Origin: Panax quinquefolius
Lineage: Eukaryota > Streptophyta > Magnoliopsida > Apiales > Araliaceae
Assembly: GCA_020205615.1 (NCBI GenBank)
Contig: CM035151.1
Span: forward strand, 43,458,977-43,522,976
Length of the DNA stretch: 64,000 nucleotides
Reading direction: 5' to 3'
The notes under the pieces are model-generated. The model was given only the letters and a program-made list of their open reading frames with translations. It was not told the origin of the DNA and searched no databases. This document shows positions 23,277-37,201 of this stretch, piece by piece. Every line of letters starts with the position of its first letter. Position 1 is the stretch's first letter. The position numbers and the translations under genes are program-made.

Positions 23277-24586
23277 ATAGCATCTGAAAATGTTGAGATC
23301 AACAATGAAGCACATGAGACCGTTGAGTCACCAACGATCAATACCCAAGATAATGTGCAACAAGAAGACAATAATCCTCAGGTAAACAACAACACCGATT
23401 AAATGATGAACGATGGGATGTTCAGAAGCTTTATGCAATTCATGCAACATCAGGCGAGAACGGCTCCTGTCCAAAATGCAGGAGGAAACACTAGTAACTC
23501 TCGGACGGTCACCGCTAAGCAGTTCAAGGAGCTGGGACCACAGGAGTTTATTGGAGAGCCAAAACCACTTAAGGTGGAGACGTGGATAAAGCAGATCACC
23601 AAGATATTTGATGTCTTGGGATGCTCCAAGGAGCAAAGGGTTCCCTTTGCCACCTTCATGTTGCGAGGAGAGGCATATTACTGGTGGGAATCTGTAAAGC
23701 GTACTCAACCTGCCGCACTAAAAATGTCTTGGGAGATGTTCCGAGAGTTGTTCAACGACAAGTACTTTCCCGAAAGTATTCGTCACATGAAGGAGGTGGA
23801 GTTTATTAAGTTGGAGCAAAACAATATGATCGTGTCACAGTACGAAGCTAAGTTTTACTGAGTTGTCCTGGTTTACGCCCCACTTGGTTAATAATGAGGA
23901 GAGAATGACACGGATGTTTCTAAGAGGTTTGAAACCCAAGATACATCAATACTTAATTTCATACAAACTGTGTTTGTATTCAGATGTTGTAAATAGGGCT
24001 CAGTTATTGGAGCGCGATAATGAGTCAACCAACCCAGAGAGAGTAGCCGACAAGTCGATAATACCAATGGTAAAAAATCATAGAAGCAAAGGACAACAAA
24101 CGTGGAGGGAATCAACATGCCGTAAATGGTAACCACTCCGTGGTAATCATGGCCAAGATAATAGAAGTGGAAATTTCAAGAAGAGGAGATTCAATAATGA
24201 TGGAAAGACGCCAAGACCAAAGACCGTTGTTAAGGAAGGAGAACGACCGCCGGTCAGATGTTACAAATGCTGGAGGGAGGACACATCACCCAAACCGTGA
24301 CGCAATAAAATTCAAAGCATGTTACAATTGTGGAAGAGAAGGTCACCTAGCCCAATTTTGTACGGGCACCAAAGTTAATTCCAATTGGGATGGAGGCATC
24401 AAAGGTCATCCCTGCATAAGCAAACCGAGTAGTTCAAGGGAGAGCGTTTGTCGTAACCTCCCAAAAAGTGAGGAATCTGAACGAGGTGATCACGGTAAGC
24501 TAATCATAAACTCTTTTGAAACTTATACCTTATTTGATACCTGGTTCTACCCATTCTTTTATTTCTCCTATCATACCAACGTTTAA
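23277..24586 (+). pseudogene. Ty3/gypsy gag remnant of element B
   Basis: Comparison with element C places the start at 23277, where ATG has become ATA. The frame then meets a TAA at 23400-23402. The capsid core follows (EFIGEPKPLKVETWIKQI, FMLRGEAYYWWESV, FNDKYFPESIRHMKEVEF), with a shift at about 23860 and resumption at 23865-24120 (ERMTRMFLRGLKP). A complete CCHC knuckle, CYNCGREGHLAQFC, lies near 24319. The segment ends at the protease motif, where an extra base after LFDT (about 24540) breaks the frame. Gag would form the particle shell. Confidence 0.85.
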
Positions 24587-27500
24587 ATTTGACTCCGGAG
24601 AAATTAGACTTTGAGTTATCGGTTGAAACTCTGTTGGGGGAAACCTTTATTTCATCCACTGTTTATAAGTCTTGCTTGATTCAAATCAGTAACCGCACGT
24701 TACCTGTCGATCTTTTATCTCTTTAAAAATACTTGCATTCGATGTGATTTTAGGAATTGATTGGTTGACTACTCATCATGCTAAAATTAATTATTTTTGT
24801 AAGGTTGTTAGCTTTCATGTTCCTAACCAACCTATTATGCGAATTCAAGCAACCAAACCATTAAAGTCAATCATTGTCATTTCAAGCCATAAAGCTATTT
24901 GTTTATTAAAAAATGGATGTCAAGCTTTCTTAGCTCATGTCATGGATTTAAACAAAAATACATCAATATTGAATGATATTTCTATTGTTAATAAATTTCC
25001 GACGATTCCCTCAAGAACTTCCCCGCCTACCCCAGAGCGTGAAATTGAATTTTGTATCGACCTTGAACCCGGTACAAAACCCATTTCAAAAGCCCCATAT
25101 CGAATGGCTCCTGTTGAACTTCAGGAGTTAAAGACCCAACTACAGGAATTGTTAGACGTCGGTTTCATTCGTCCTAGTACGTCTCTTTGGGGTGTTCCTG
25201 TTCTATTCGTAAAGAAGAAAGATGGGAGTATGTGACTTTGTAAAGATTATTTGGAGTTGAATTATGTCACCATCAAAAATAGGTACTCATTGCCTCGCAT
25301 TGATGACCTATTTGACCAGTTGCAAGGCGCCAAGTTCTTCTCAAAGATTGATCTTCGTTCCGGATATCATCAGTTAAAAATTAAAACTGATGACATTCCA
25401 AAGACTACTTTCAGAACTCAGTACGGGCATTATGAATTCCTAGTCATGTCTTTTGGATTGACTAATGCTCCTGCTGCCTTCATGGATATAATGAACCAAG
25501 TATTCAAGGAATATTTAGATCATTTTTGTGGTTGTCTTTATTGATGACATTCTCATTTACTCCAAAAGTCGTGAAGATCATGAGCAACACTTGAGGCTGA
25601 TACTACAAAAGCTTCGTGAGAACAAATTATATGTCAAGTTGAAGAAATGCGAGTTCTGGCTTGAGGAAGTAGCATTCCTTAGGCACGTGATATCAAATCA
25701 TGGAATATCTTTTGACCCGGCAAAGATTGAAGCAATTCAAAGCTGGGAGCAACCAAAGTACGTAGCTTTCTGGGCTTAACTGGTTATTATCGGAGATTCG
25801 TGGAAGGATTTTCTCGAATCGCTACTCCATTAACTCAGCTAACTAGAAAAGATGCAAAATTCGGTTGGAGCGAAGAATGTGAGAAGAGTTTTCAAGAACT
25901 CAAGAGGAGGCTCATTTCAGCACCTATTCTGACAATACCATCTGGTTCGGAGGGATTTGTCATCTACAGTGATGCTTCAGGCAAAGGGTTAGGATGTGTT
26001 CTCATGTAACATGGAAATTTCATAGCATATGCCTCACGACAACTCAAAGAATGCGAGAGGAATTATCCTACTAAAGATCTGGAGGCATTACCTGTATAGG
26101 GAGAAAGTGGAGATCTATGCGGATCATAAAAGCCTCAAATATTTCTTCACTCAAAATGAACTCAATATGCGGCAACGATTTTAGCTTGAACTGTTGAAAG
26201 ATTATGATCATACCATTCAATACCATCCTGGAAAACCAAACGTGGTAGCTGACGCATTAAGTAGAAGATCATATGCGGGTACGAGTGCGATATTGTCAAC
26301 GCAAAGGCCCATTCTGTATGACTTGCAAAGGATGGAGATAGAGTTAAAGACTCCAGGGACCCACGTGATAATGGAAAATATACGAGTAGAACCTGCTTTA
26401 ATTGATAAAGTTAAAACTGCTCAAGCTACGGACCTGGAGTTGATGCGTATGAAGAAGAAAGTACAAGAAGGTGTTATCCCGGAAGCAAGAATTGATAAGG
26501 AAGGAATACTTTGAGTCAACTCCAGACTTTATGTTCCAAATGACCCTGATTTAAAGTACAAGATCATGATGGAGGCGCACAACACACCGTTTGCAATCCA
26601 TCCTAGGAGTACCAAAATGTATCGTGATCTTCGACATACATTTTGGTGGAGCAATATGAAGAGAGAGGTAGCGGAGTTTATCTCAAGGTGTCTAACTTGT
26701 CAACGAGTCAAGACGGAGCATCAAGTGCCAAAAGGTCCATTGCAACCACTTGAAATTCCAGAATGGAAGTGGGAGCACATTACCATGGATTTCGTTACTG
26801 GTCTTCCCAAGGTTTCTCAAGGTATAGATGCGATTTGGGTCATTGTTGATAGATTGACCAAGTCTGCTCATTCCTTACCTATACGATTAACATATTCACT
26901 TGAACGTCTTGCTTGTATGTACATAAATGAGATTGTAAGACTGCATGGCATACCAGTATCCATAGTTTTTGATCGAGACCCAAGATTCACTTCACGATTT
27001 TGGATTAGTTTGTAAAAAGCTATGGGCACGGATTTACGATTTAGTTCGGCATATCATCCTCAAACGGACGGGCAGTCGGAGAGGACTATTCAAACTCTTG
27101 AGGATTTATTAAGACTCTGTGTCCTTGACTTCAAAGGAAGTTGGGACAAGTTCTTGCCATTAGTGGAATTCTCCTATAACAACAGTTATCAAGCAAGTAT
27201 TGGCATGACTCCATTTGAGGCGTTATATGGACGCAAGTGTCGTTCTCCAGTATGCTGGGATGAGGTGGGTGAAGCAACATTGTTGGGACCGGAGTTGGTA
27301 CTTATGATTATGGAAAAGATTCAAATGATCCGACAACGTATAAAAACCTCACAAGATCGACAAAAGAGTTATGTTGATCTTCATCGAAAGGACGTGGAGT
27401 TCAATGTTGGAGATCATGTGTTGTTACGAGTTGCTCCATGGAAGGGAGTTACAAGATTTAGAAAGAGAGGAAAGCTCAATCCTTGATTCATTGGGCCATT

Positions 27501-27864
27501 CAAAATCCTCGATCGAGTAGGAACTGTGGCTTATAGACTTGCATTACCGCCAAGTATGTCTCGTGTTCATAATGTTTTTTACATATATATATTACGTAAA
27601 TAAGTGGAAGACCCGAACCACATTATTGAGTTAGAACCGGATGAAATAGCGGAAGATTTAACGTATGAAAAGGTACCTGTTAAAATATTTGATGAAAAGG
27701 AACATATTCTACGCTCCAAGATTATACCTCAAGTCAAAGTTTTGTGGACAAACCACGATGTTGAGAAAATGACCTGGGAGTTAGAATCTGAAATGAAATC
27801 AAAGTATCCTCACCTCTTCGTCATACCAGGTACGTACACCAATTTCGAGGACGAAATTTCATAA
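24587..27864 (+). pseudogene. Ty3/gypsy pol remnant of element B with chromodomain
   Basis: Protease remnant to 24740. RT at 24960-25780 shows [34 protein letters not shown] and a catalytic FIDD at 25537-25548. RNase H follows at 25800-26280. Integrase at 26566-27486 has [19 protein letters not shown], an altered VFDRDPRF and an intact SSAYHPQTDGQSER. A chromodomain lies at 27604-27864 (VKIFDEKEHIL, VKVLWTNH, MTWELESEM, YPHLF). TGA or TAA stops at 25234, 26008, 26512, 27013 and 27484, with shifts at 25520 and 25770, make it non-functional. The chromodomain would steer integration to heterochromatin. Confidence 0.88.
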
Positions 27865-27880
27865 GGTGGGTTAGCAATAT

Positions 27881-28236
27881 ACCTAGTAAAGATTTCCAAA
27901 AAAAGGTGGGCAATTGCCCATTCGCCAATATGTACTTCCGCCCCTACTCCTCTTTCTAAATTTTTATGAAAATTTGGTTATTTTATATGAAAATTAAAAA
28001 TTGCGTTGTATTTAGCTGAGACACGATTTTATATTTCTAGTCTTTTTTTCTTTTGTTTGAATTTTAAATTTTATTCTTTATTCAGCATTTTTGAGTTTTA
28101 GTGGACAATTTTCATTCGGGAAACAAATTCAACATCAAGTTCCTGAATCAAAGGGTTATGGACTCAATTAGGTTTATTTGAGCTTTAATTTTATATTTAT
28201 ATATATATATATATATATATATTGATCCATACCTAA
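27881..28236. other. Spacer between elements B and C
   Basis: No gene is seen. AT-rich DNA with a TA microsatellite at 28192-28222, ending in the CCTAA target copy (28232-28236) of element C. Before C inserted, this joined directly to 41081. Confidence 0.6.
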
Positions 28237-28788
28237 TGTGACGCCCCCAAAATAGGTATACATCACCTATTCTGAGTCGCCAAATACATGGTACAGAAAC
28301 AAATACAACTTCAATAATACAATTATCGTGCAAAATACGACAACACATATACTGTGAGTTTGAATACAAATATTGTCTAATAGACAGTATACAAACTCAA
28401 AATGAGTCCTCATTACAATTATTGATACACTATTTTACAAAATAGTTAGGACTACTAAAACAACTATCCTGAACCATCACTCCATACCCCAGCTAGTTCC
28501 TGCTATGTTCTCTCCTCTTGAGAAGAAAAATGGAACAAAAATGAAAAGGGTGAGCTCAACTAGCCCAGTAAAGAATATTATGACTAAGATAATATACAAC
28601 AAATTATCATTAGTCTTCAACAGGGACAATATGATAGAATATAATAGACAACAAGTTTTAGATCAACAACTGCAGCGGAAACATCAATCCATTAGAAGAG
28701 TCAAGTAGATAATGAATTCTACTATCTTCTAAGATTTAAAAGTCCATCATCAATATTTTATCTCTATAATATCAATCAATATACATCT

Positions 28789-28950
28789 TGAATCAAATAT
28801 TCATCTTTGCACTATGAATCAAGATATTCATTTTGTATCACCAAGTTGGTCATGTTCATCTCAACACTGCTCATCTTTGCAGACCACGGCCAAAGATATT
28901 CATCGATTAATCACTCATCTTTTGCACCATGTGCCAAAGATATTCAGTAA
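28789..28950. repeat. AAAGATATTCATC / CATCTTTGCAC tandem repeat in 3' LTR of C
   Basis: Three to four degenerate units of about 45 bases; the matching array is at 39150-39300 in the 5' LTR. Confidence 0.7.
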
Positions 28951-29120
28951 TATCATCATTTAGGACTGAGGATAATGAAAAATATTTTAAAGAAAATGAA
29001 TCCAGTGAGATAAAAGATCAAAGATTAGGGATACGTACTTTAGTTTATCCAAGTTCAAAAATACCTTATAATAATCAATTTTGGAGCAAAATTCAAGAAT
29101 AAAGATCAAAACATGGATAC

Positions 29121-32100
29121 TGTAACAATCAAGAAATTTGAAATATTTATTGAATTAAATAAATTTTTAAATAGTTTATTTATTGGAAAAATAAATAATT
29201 GATGAATTGTGGTGAATTAATTTGGTAACTAAATTAATTAATGTTAATTTGAATAATGACAATTTTATCTAATGGATTTAATTTAAGGAAATAATTAAAT
29301 TAAATCAATTGCTTAATATTTAAGAAGATAATTAAAGTAAGTGAATTGTTTAATATTAAATGAATAAATTAAATAAAGTGTTGTTTATAATTTATTAATT
29401 AAAATTAGATATATATAATTATTTATTTATTATAAGTATAATTATAATAAGATTATAATTATTATAAATTATAAATTATAAGCTATTTAATGGGTTGCAT
29501 GTATGACAAGTGAAACTATATAATATAAGATTATTTAAATAATCTAGTTGGGGGATTTGGTGTGTGGCTAAACAGGGTCTTGTGGCCTTTGGTTTTATTC
29601 CCAACTGACGTTTTATTATTTTTTTAAACTGACGTACGTGGGTTTGTGGCTAGCATATATTTTCCTATGCATCTTATTTTTCCCTAAGGCTAGACAATAC
29701 AGAAAATATAGAGAGGGTTTGAGAGAGAAGAGAGAAAAACACTGAGTTCTTGGTGATCGGCAAGAGGAAATAGGGGAATTGCTAAACCTAGTCACCATCC
29801 TTTGGTAGCATACAATCAAAGTGGAGGTATTTTCTAAACCTTAGGATTATATATATATATATATGAGTTTTACGGCATAATTTGTAAACTCTGTGAATTC
29901 TAGTTTCTGTAAATTGTTGTTATGTAACCTGTGTATGATGATTATATATAATTATGATTTTAGAGGTTGTAATCAGACATGAATTATATGCGAATTACAG
30001 TTTAAAAAGGAGAAAAGTATGGCAGTGTTTGTATTTCTTATATAGCTTGTGAAAAGTACCAATTTTAGTGGTCAATTCGTATACTAAACTGCAAATTGGG
30101 TTTTGTTTATATTAGTCTATTAAGAAACGCACATAACATAATTTGAACGAAGTAATTCGGACAAGAATCGAAGTCACAGTGTTCAATTTTGTGAAGAAAC
30201 TCAAAAATGGTGTTTTAGTATAAAATTTTGGAATTTTGAGAAATTAAACTAGTTTTAGTTGATGTTAAATTGTGTTAATTGGTTGTAAATGTTAGAAAAC
30301 ATGTTTATAATAGTTTGTACCAATTATAGGTGTTAATTTCACTATTTTATGGGTGAAATTCGTGTTTGATGGGCTAAAGTTTGCCATCTTTTCACCGCCA
30401 TTTCGCTTTTTCACTGCACTCTCAAATAGAATAGCACTTATGCTTAAGGCAAGAAACTTCACAATGGTGTGTCTTTCACTTTACTTAACTGGTTTTCATA
30501 ATCGAGCACCACTAAATACTGCTGCCGATGCTAAAGAAGGGGTAAGCAATTGCTGCTGCGTTCTCGAGCCCAGCGGTCTTAATCGCTTAATTGCACATAT
30601 CGCAGGTAAATTAACTTGTATTAGTTTAGCATGCATGTTAAGGATATTAAAACATAAAGTGGAGTATAATAACAGATTGTAAGATGTTGTAATTCAAAGT
30701 GTGAAGATTTTAAGTAATTATTTAAATAAGTTATATAATGAACCAAATGTGATGTTTTCAAAAGTTAAATATAAATGATAAGGTTCATAGTGTGATTTCA
30801 GAATCGTTAAGTATGTTAACCTAAATGGTTAGGTTCTAGGTTAGGGTTATGACCTAAATGATGGTTTAAACCTCTAAAGCTAATGCTCATACAACTAATT
30901 GTTGTTACGATTTTTAATGATGTATGTAGGGTAATTGAAGATTGTATTACTTTTGTGTAGTTTATAAACAAGGCAAGCTCTCTAACTCTACTTTCATAAT
31001 TGTGCAAGTTCTTTAACCATACTCTTATAATAATTGTGCAAGTTTCTAACCCTTATCTCCTTACATTTGAGCAAGTTTTTCTAACTTCTTTCTTTTATTA
31101 ATGAATGCAAGTTCCTAAATTCTATTGAGCAATATTATTGATTCTATTCTTATATACGATTGATTAAGCTCTTGTAACCTAATTCGTTACATCGAGCAAG
31201 TTTCACTTTTCTAATTATTATATAAAGCATATATTGTTCTAATACATCGATTCAAATGAGATTGTTCTAACTCTTTTGAACATAGTACTTTGCATGTGTA
31301 TCATGTTTATTCAGTTATATATTGTTAATATCTGGTCTTTGACTTTGATAGCCTTGTTCAGTTATACATTCTTGTATTAAACCTTTATTGATGGAAATTG
31401 AATAAGTGTTCTAAAAATTCTAGAAACACTGTTAAGCTAGTTCCAAACTAAACTTTCTTTAGTGCGGAAATTCTAAATTCAAACTGAGACGAACAACCCT
31501 AACATGGGGGATTTTGTACATGTAACATTTAGATATATGTTTGTGCACAATACATGGTACAAAGGGCTAATCCCCCTAAGTACTTTAAGAAGAGTCTGTA
31601 CAGTCTAATTAACTGTTAAGGTTGGGGTAGTAATACCTAAATTCCAGAGACATATATAGTTCATGGTCTTATGACCCTCAGATATTAAAAGTTCGAACGT
31701 GTTTCTATTTTTATTCGTAGAACAAGTTCATTATTGTACAACATTCGTTGTTCATTCTCATATGATTATTGTTACTATTCTTTATGTCAGTGAGCAATTG
31801 TTTGCTCATTCTTGCAATTAAACAATGCAGCTAAAGTCGAAAGAGGTGATGAGTCATCTACTAGCAAGGGAAAGGGCAAGATGTCCAAGTGTTGAAGAAT
31901 TAGTTAAAGTTTATTTATATGCATGAAGTTTTAAGACTTGTCTTATTTTACAATGTATTCTGCAAACTGATATAATAATTTAAGGTTAGATTACCAGGGA
32001 TTGATTATGAGATGATGTAACCCTTTAATAGGAAAGATTATTATTTAAGTTATTTAATATTTTATTCTTTATCATGGATAGTTAGATGTAATTATTTCAA

Positions 32101-32153
32101 TAGTGAGCACCAAATTCGGTGGAAATGAAGTACCCGGATTTGAAGGTGTCACA
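29121..32153 (+). mobile_element. Element D: 3.0-kb solo LTR
   Basis: It starts TGTAACAATCAAG and ends GGATTTGAAGGTGTCACA, flanked by a perfect GATAC duplication (29116-29120 and 32154-32158). The surrounding LTR of element C reads through cleanly when it is removed, as the other copy at 39470-39490 shows. No gag, pol, PBS or internal repeat is found, so it is best read as a solo LTR. It is homologous to element E in its 3' third (31430-31610 with 49930-50110; 31780-31905 with 50300-50405). A purine-rich leader lies at 29695-29745. Confidence 0.85.
31833..31895 (+). other. LTR-borne small reading frame after an acceptor-like CAG (element D)
   Basis: CAG at 31828-31830 is followed by CT and then 20 sense codons and TGA. 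The peptide ends STSKGKGKMSKC. Against element E, third-position changes in the SKGKGK codons (AAG/AAA, GGA/GGC) are silent. The motif GCTCATTCTTGC lies just upstream. A small terminal exon is inferred. Confidence 0.5.
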
Positions 32154-33775
32154 GATACAATCAAATATAGTAACCATAAAAGACAACTTGGACAAAGAAA
32201 AGTAAATTTCATTTTTCCGTGAATAAAGATTAAGTGATTCGTGAATAAGATCAGATACGTGAATAGTGCCGTATACGTGAATAGTAACCCCGACATGAAA
32301 AAGGAAGAAACTCCACAATAAAACCTCATACTAATATTTCGGTATAATGATATTGAAAGAATAACATCATTATGAAGAAAATAACATCCCTTACCTCAAA
32401 ATAATAACAAGATTTCGATTGAAATATCTAAGATAAGGTCAAGGAAACTTGCAACCGAATAAAGAACTCACAAAGTATCTAAATACTCACAAAATACGCT
32501 CGATAATGTATAGAGAGAGAGAAAACTTGTTTCTAGTGTGATTTTCAATTCTAACTAAGCACCCTATTTATAGGAAAATACTAGAACGCCAAAAGAGACT
32601 AAATTAATAAAATAATATATTTTTTTCTTCATTCTACACCAACCTCTTTTGAAACATCAAAGCAAGCCATCTTGGAAAATTTTCAGCCCACATATTTTGA
32701 AAAACAAAGTGGGTCCCACCCATAATTTTAATAAAAATATTTAATTTCCGAAACTTCAATAATTCATAATAAATAGCCCTTTTATCAAAAAAAAATACGA
32801 ATTTTATGTCCATTCCATAGGAAATTGAATTCTCTACAACTTTGTAGAAGAAAATTTTTCCAAATTCCAAACAGAAAATGCCCGAAATCCACACACGGAC
32901 GATTTTTAATACCTCCATTCCAACAAAGTACAGATAAAACACCTCAACATTAATTCCTTCATTTATATCCACATAAAATAAATATATCCATTATTAATAT
33001 CCACATAAAATAAATATTTCCTTATCATATAAATTAAAAATTAATTATTCACAAATAATATTACAGATTCATAATAATGACAACCTGGTCGTCCCAAAAA
33101 AAGAGGGGGCTTTCCGATAAGGATTTCTCCTTACTGGCGCGCAATTAGGTGACCAAACCCCTTTCCTAGACAGAACTTTCTTAGACATTGCCAATAATGC
33201 CATCTAACACTATTATTCAAATAATATGAATTATTGATCTAATAATGGAAAATACTATGCAGTGAAAATTATTGAAACAACAATAATATAAAATATCAAC
33301 GTAGCAATTATTGAATCAATAAAAAAAACATTGAACAATAATTACTATAACAATTATTGAGTAGTGCCTTCTTACGTAAGAATCAATAATTCAAAAATAC
33401 TATGCAATACCGTGTGCTACTGTGCAACCACGCATATTACTGTATTTTAACCATCGGATATTCTAATAATGTTAACGGTAACCATTACACCATTAATTAT
33501 AAAAACTCAACTTGTCGTTTTCTTCATCCGATCGTTTTCCATTATGGGGCCCACAAATGGTTGCGCCGTCGTACGAATATTCCCCGACAGAAAGAATATT
33601 CCACGACCAAACGAATATTCCCCGACAACAATGAATATTTTATAACCACTTGCTTATTTTACAAAATTTGCACATTTCACCCATAACCAAAGCATTATAT
33701 CAAATTAACACCTTATTATTCACAATAATAATTAGAGAAAATTTGATTTTATTTATAAAAAGTTGGGGTCTTGCA

Positions 33776-36700
33776 ACCTTCCCTCCTTATGAAATTTCGT
33801 CCTCAAAATTAACGTACGTACCTGGTGTTTCGAAAAGGTGAGGGTACCTCGCTTTCATTTCCGATTCTAACTCCCAGGTCATTTCCTCAATAGCATGGTT
33901 TCTCCACAAAATCTTAACTTGTGGTATAACCTTGGTGCGTAGGACATGCTCTTTCCTATCGAAGATCTTAACAGGTACCTCCTCGTACGTTAAATCTTTA
34001 GTTATCTCGTCCTGTTCTAACTCAATAATGTGGTTCGGGTCTTTCACATACTTACGAAGCATAGAGATATGTGAAAAACATTATGAACACGTAGACATGC
34101 TTGAGGTAATGCGAGTCTATAGCCACATTTCCTATTTGGTCAAGAATCTCAAATGGACCAACAAATCTTGGATTGAGCTTTCCTCTCTTCCAAAATCCTG
34201 TAACTCCCTTCCATGAAGCAATACGTAACAATACATGATCCCCAATATTAAATTCCACCTCCTTTCGATGAAGATCTGCATAACTCTTTTGTCGATGCTA
34301 TGCCGTTTGTATACGTTGTCGAATCGTTTGGATCTTTTTTGTAGTTATGCGTACCAATTCTGGTCCCAACAATGTTGCTTCTCCCACCTCATCCCAGCAT
34401 ACTGGAGAGCGACACTTTCGTCCATACAATGCTTCAAATGGAACCACACCTATACTTGCTTGATAACTATTGTTGTAGGAGAATTCCACCAATGGTAGGT
34501 ACTTATCCCAACTCTCTTTGAAATCTAGGACACAAAGTCTTAATAGATCTTCAAGAGTTTGAATAGTCCTTCTCGATTGCTTCATCTATTTGAGGATGGT
34601 ATGCCAATCGAATCAGAATCCGCGCCCATAGCTTTCGCAAGCTAACCCAAAATCGTGAAATGAATCTTGGGTCACGATCCAAAACTATGGATACCGGCAT
34701 GCCATGCAATCTCACAATCATTCATTCATACATACGAAAGCAAGACGCTCAAGGAATAAGTCTCCAGATAGGCAAGAAATGAGCAGACTTGGTTAATCTA
34801 TCAACAATAACCCAAATCGCATCTACGCCTTGAGAAACCTTGGGAAGACCCATAACGAAATCCATAGTAATGTGTTCCCACTTCCATTTCAGAATCTCAA
34901 GTGGTTGCAATGGACCATTTGGCACTTGATGCTCCGCCTTTACACGCTGACAAGTTAAACACCTCGAGATAAACTCCGCGATCTCTCTTTTCATATTGCT
35001 CCACCAAAATGTATGTCAAGATCATGATACATTTTGGTACTCCTGTGATGGATTGCAAACGGTGTGTTGTGTGCCTCCATCATGATTCTATGCTTCAAGT
35101 CGTAATCGTTAGGAAAACAAAGTCCGGAGTTGACTCAAGTATTCCTTCTTCATCGATTCTTGCTTCGGAATAACACCTTCTAGCACTTTCTTCTTCATAC
35201 GCATCAACTCCATGTCAGAGTTTTGAGCAACTTTAACTTTATCGATTAAAGTTGGTTCTACTAGTACGCTTGATATCATCACGGGTACTTGGAGCCTTTA
35301 CCTCTATCTCCATCATTTGCAAGTCATACAAAATGGGCCTTTGTGTTAACAACATTGCACTGCATTCGTGATATGATCTTCTACTCAATGCGTCGCCTCG
35401 GCTACCGTTGCTTTTCCAGATGATATGGATGGTATGGTCGTAATCTTTCAACAACTCGAGCCAACGCCGTTGTCGAATATCGAGTTCTTTTAGGGTGAAG
35501 AAATATTTGAGGCTTTTATGATCCAGATAGATCTCCACTTTCTCCCCATATGGTAGTGTCTCCAGATCTTCAATGCAAAACGATCACGCTAACCCAAATC
35601 ATAAGTAGGATAATTCCTCTCATATTCTTTGAGTTGTCGCGAGGCATAGGCTATGACTTTCCCATGTTGCATGAGAACACATCCTAACCCTTTGCCTCAA
35701 GCATCATCAGAGATAACAAATCCATCCGAACCGATGGTATTATCAAAAACAGTCAAATGAGTCTCCTCGAGTTCTTGAAAACTCTTCTCACAATCCTCGC
35801 CCAACGAATTTTTTGTATCTTTCCGAGTCACCGAGTTAACGAGTAGCGATTCTAGAAAATCCTTCCACGAATCTCCGATAATAACCAACTAAGCCCGTAA
35901 AGTTACGATTTTGGCCACCGACTTTGGTTGCTCCTAACTTCAGTATTGCTTCAATCTTCACCGGGTCGACAGATAAACCATGTTTTGACACCACGTGCCC
36001 AAGGAATGCTACTTCCTCAAGCCAGAACTCGTATTTCTTCAGCTTGGCATATAGCTTGTTATCGCGAAGTCTTTATAGTACCAGCTTCAAATGGTGCTCA
36101 TGTCTTCACGGCTTTTGGAATAGATGAGGATGTCATCAATAAAGACAACAACGAACTGATCCAAATATTCTTTGAACATACGGTTCATCATATCCATAAA
36201 AATAGCAGGAGTATTAGTCAATCCAAAAGACATGACTAATAATTCATAATGCCCGCATCGAGTTCAAGGCGCCTTTGAATATCCTCGCTTTTAATCTTCA
36301 AATTGATGATATCCGTAATGAAGATCGATCTTTGAAAAGAATTGTGTTCCTTCAGAATCGGGTCGAACAAGTCATCAATGCGAGGTAGCGGATACCTATT
36401 CTTGATGGTGACATGGTTCAATTCCCTTGTAGTCAATACAAAGCCGCATACTCCCATCTTTCTTCTTTACGAATAAAATTGGAGCATCCCAAGGAGATGT
36501 ACTAGGACGAATGAAATTGATGTCCAACAACTCCTGTAGTTGGACCTTTAACTCCTGAAGTTCAATAGGAGCCATTTGATATGGGGTTTTAGAAATGGGC
36601 TTTGTACCAGGTTCAAGGTCAATAAAGAATTCAACTTCACATTCTCGGGGTAGACCGGGAAGCTCTTTAGGAAATACATCAGGAAATTCACTAACAACAG

Positions 36701-37201
36701 AAATATTATTCAAATCTGACGTGTTTCTGTTATTATCTATGACATGGGCTAAGAAGGCTTGACATTCATTTTTCAATAAACGAATAGCTTTATGGCTTGA
36801 TATGACAGTGATCGACTTTAGTGGTTTGGTTGTTTGAATTCGCATAACAAGTCAAGTTAAGAATATGAAAACTAACAACCTTATTAAAAATAATCAATTT
36901 TAGTACGATGAGTGGTTAACCAATCAATCCCTAAAATCACATCAAATGCAAGTATTTTCAATGAAATAAGATCTAGTAATGTAATGTGATGGTACCAACT
37001 TGAATCAAGCAAGATTTATAAATGTAGATGTAATGAAAGTTTCTCCTAACTGAGTCTCAACAGATAAGTCAAAGGTCTAATTTCTCCTGAGTCAAGTTCA
37101 AAATGTTGAGCACAAAGGTGAGAGATAAAAGAATGGGTAGAACCAGATCTAATAAGGTATAAACTTCACAAGAGTTTATGATTAGCTTACCCGTGATCAC
37201 C
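33776..37201 (-). pseudogene. Ty3/gypsy pol remnant of element C with chromodomain
   Basis: Read right to left: protease remnant (about 37190-36850), and RT with [35 protein letters not shown] (36396-36845) and a catalytic FIDD near 36130-36141. RNase H is at about 35900-35239, including [13 protein letters not shown] and LELLKDYDHTI. Integrase at about 35000-34052 shows [54 protein letters not shown] and [15 protein letters not shown]. The C-terminal chromodomain is at 34062-33787 (VKIFDRKEHVLR, KILWRNH, EMTWELESEM, YPHLF). The histidine-rich zinc region and the segment near 34600 are broken by shifts. It is close kin to element B but independently damaged. Confidence 0.88.

Larger units (their letters stand above)
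20494..27880 (+). mobile_element. Element B: Ty3/gypsy chromovirus (Tekay/Del-like), 3' LTR missing
   Basis: The 5' LTR (20494-23090, TGTAAGAACC to GGGCGCCACA) is followed by a PBS, gag with a CCHC knuckle, protease, RT, RNase H, integrase and a chromodomain ending at 27864. Gypsy order and a chromodomain identify a chromovirus. The sequence after 27880 does not match the 5' LTR start, so the 3' LTR was lost or never joined. It is related to element C, which lies in the opposite orientation. Multiple stops and shifts show that it is inactive. Confidence 0.88.
28237..33775 (-). repeat. 3' LTR of element C, interrupted by element D
   Basis: Without the insertion and duplicated target (29121-32158) it is about 2.5 kb and matches 38585-41075 along its length. 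Examples are the shared opening TGTGAYGCCCCCAAAATAGG, the AAAGATATTCAT repeats and the final ATAAAAAGTTRGGGTCTT. Confidence 0.9.

Noticed and set aside
28789..28950. Regularly spaced repeats resembling a CRISPR array
   Set aside because: Plant LTR context, degenerate units and no uniform spacers; a tandem repeat in an LTR.
30353..30682. 109-codon open frame in element D
   Set aside because: No domain, lies inside a solo LTR and is not kept in element E; likely chance, though a donor-like GGGGTAAGC occurs near 30539.
32634..32972. 112-codon minus-strand frame in the C 3' LTR
   Set aside because: LTR sequence, no domain, and the copy in the other LTR is interrupted.
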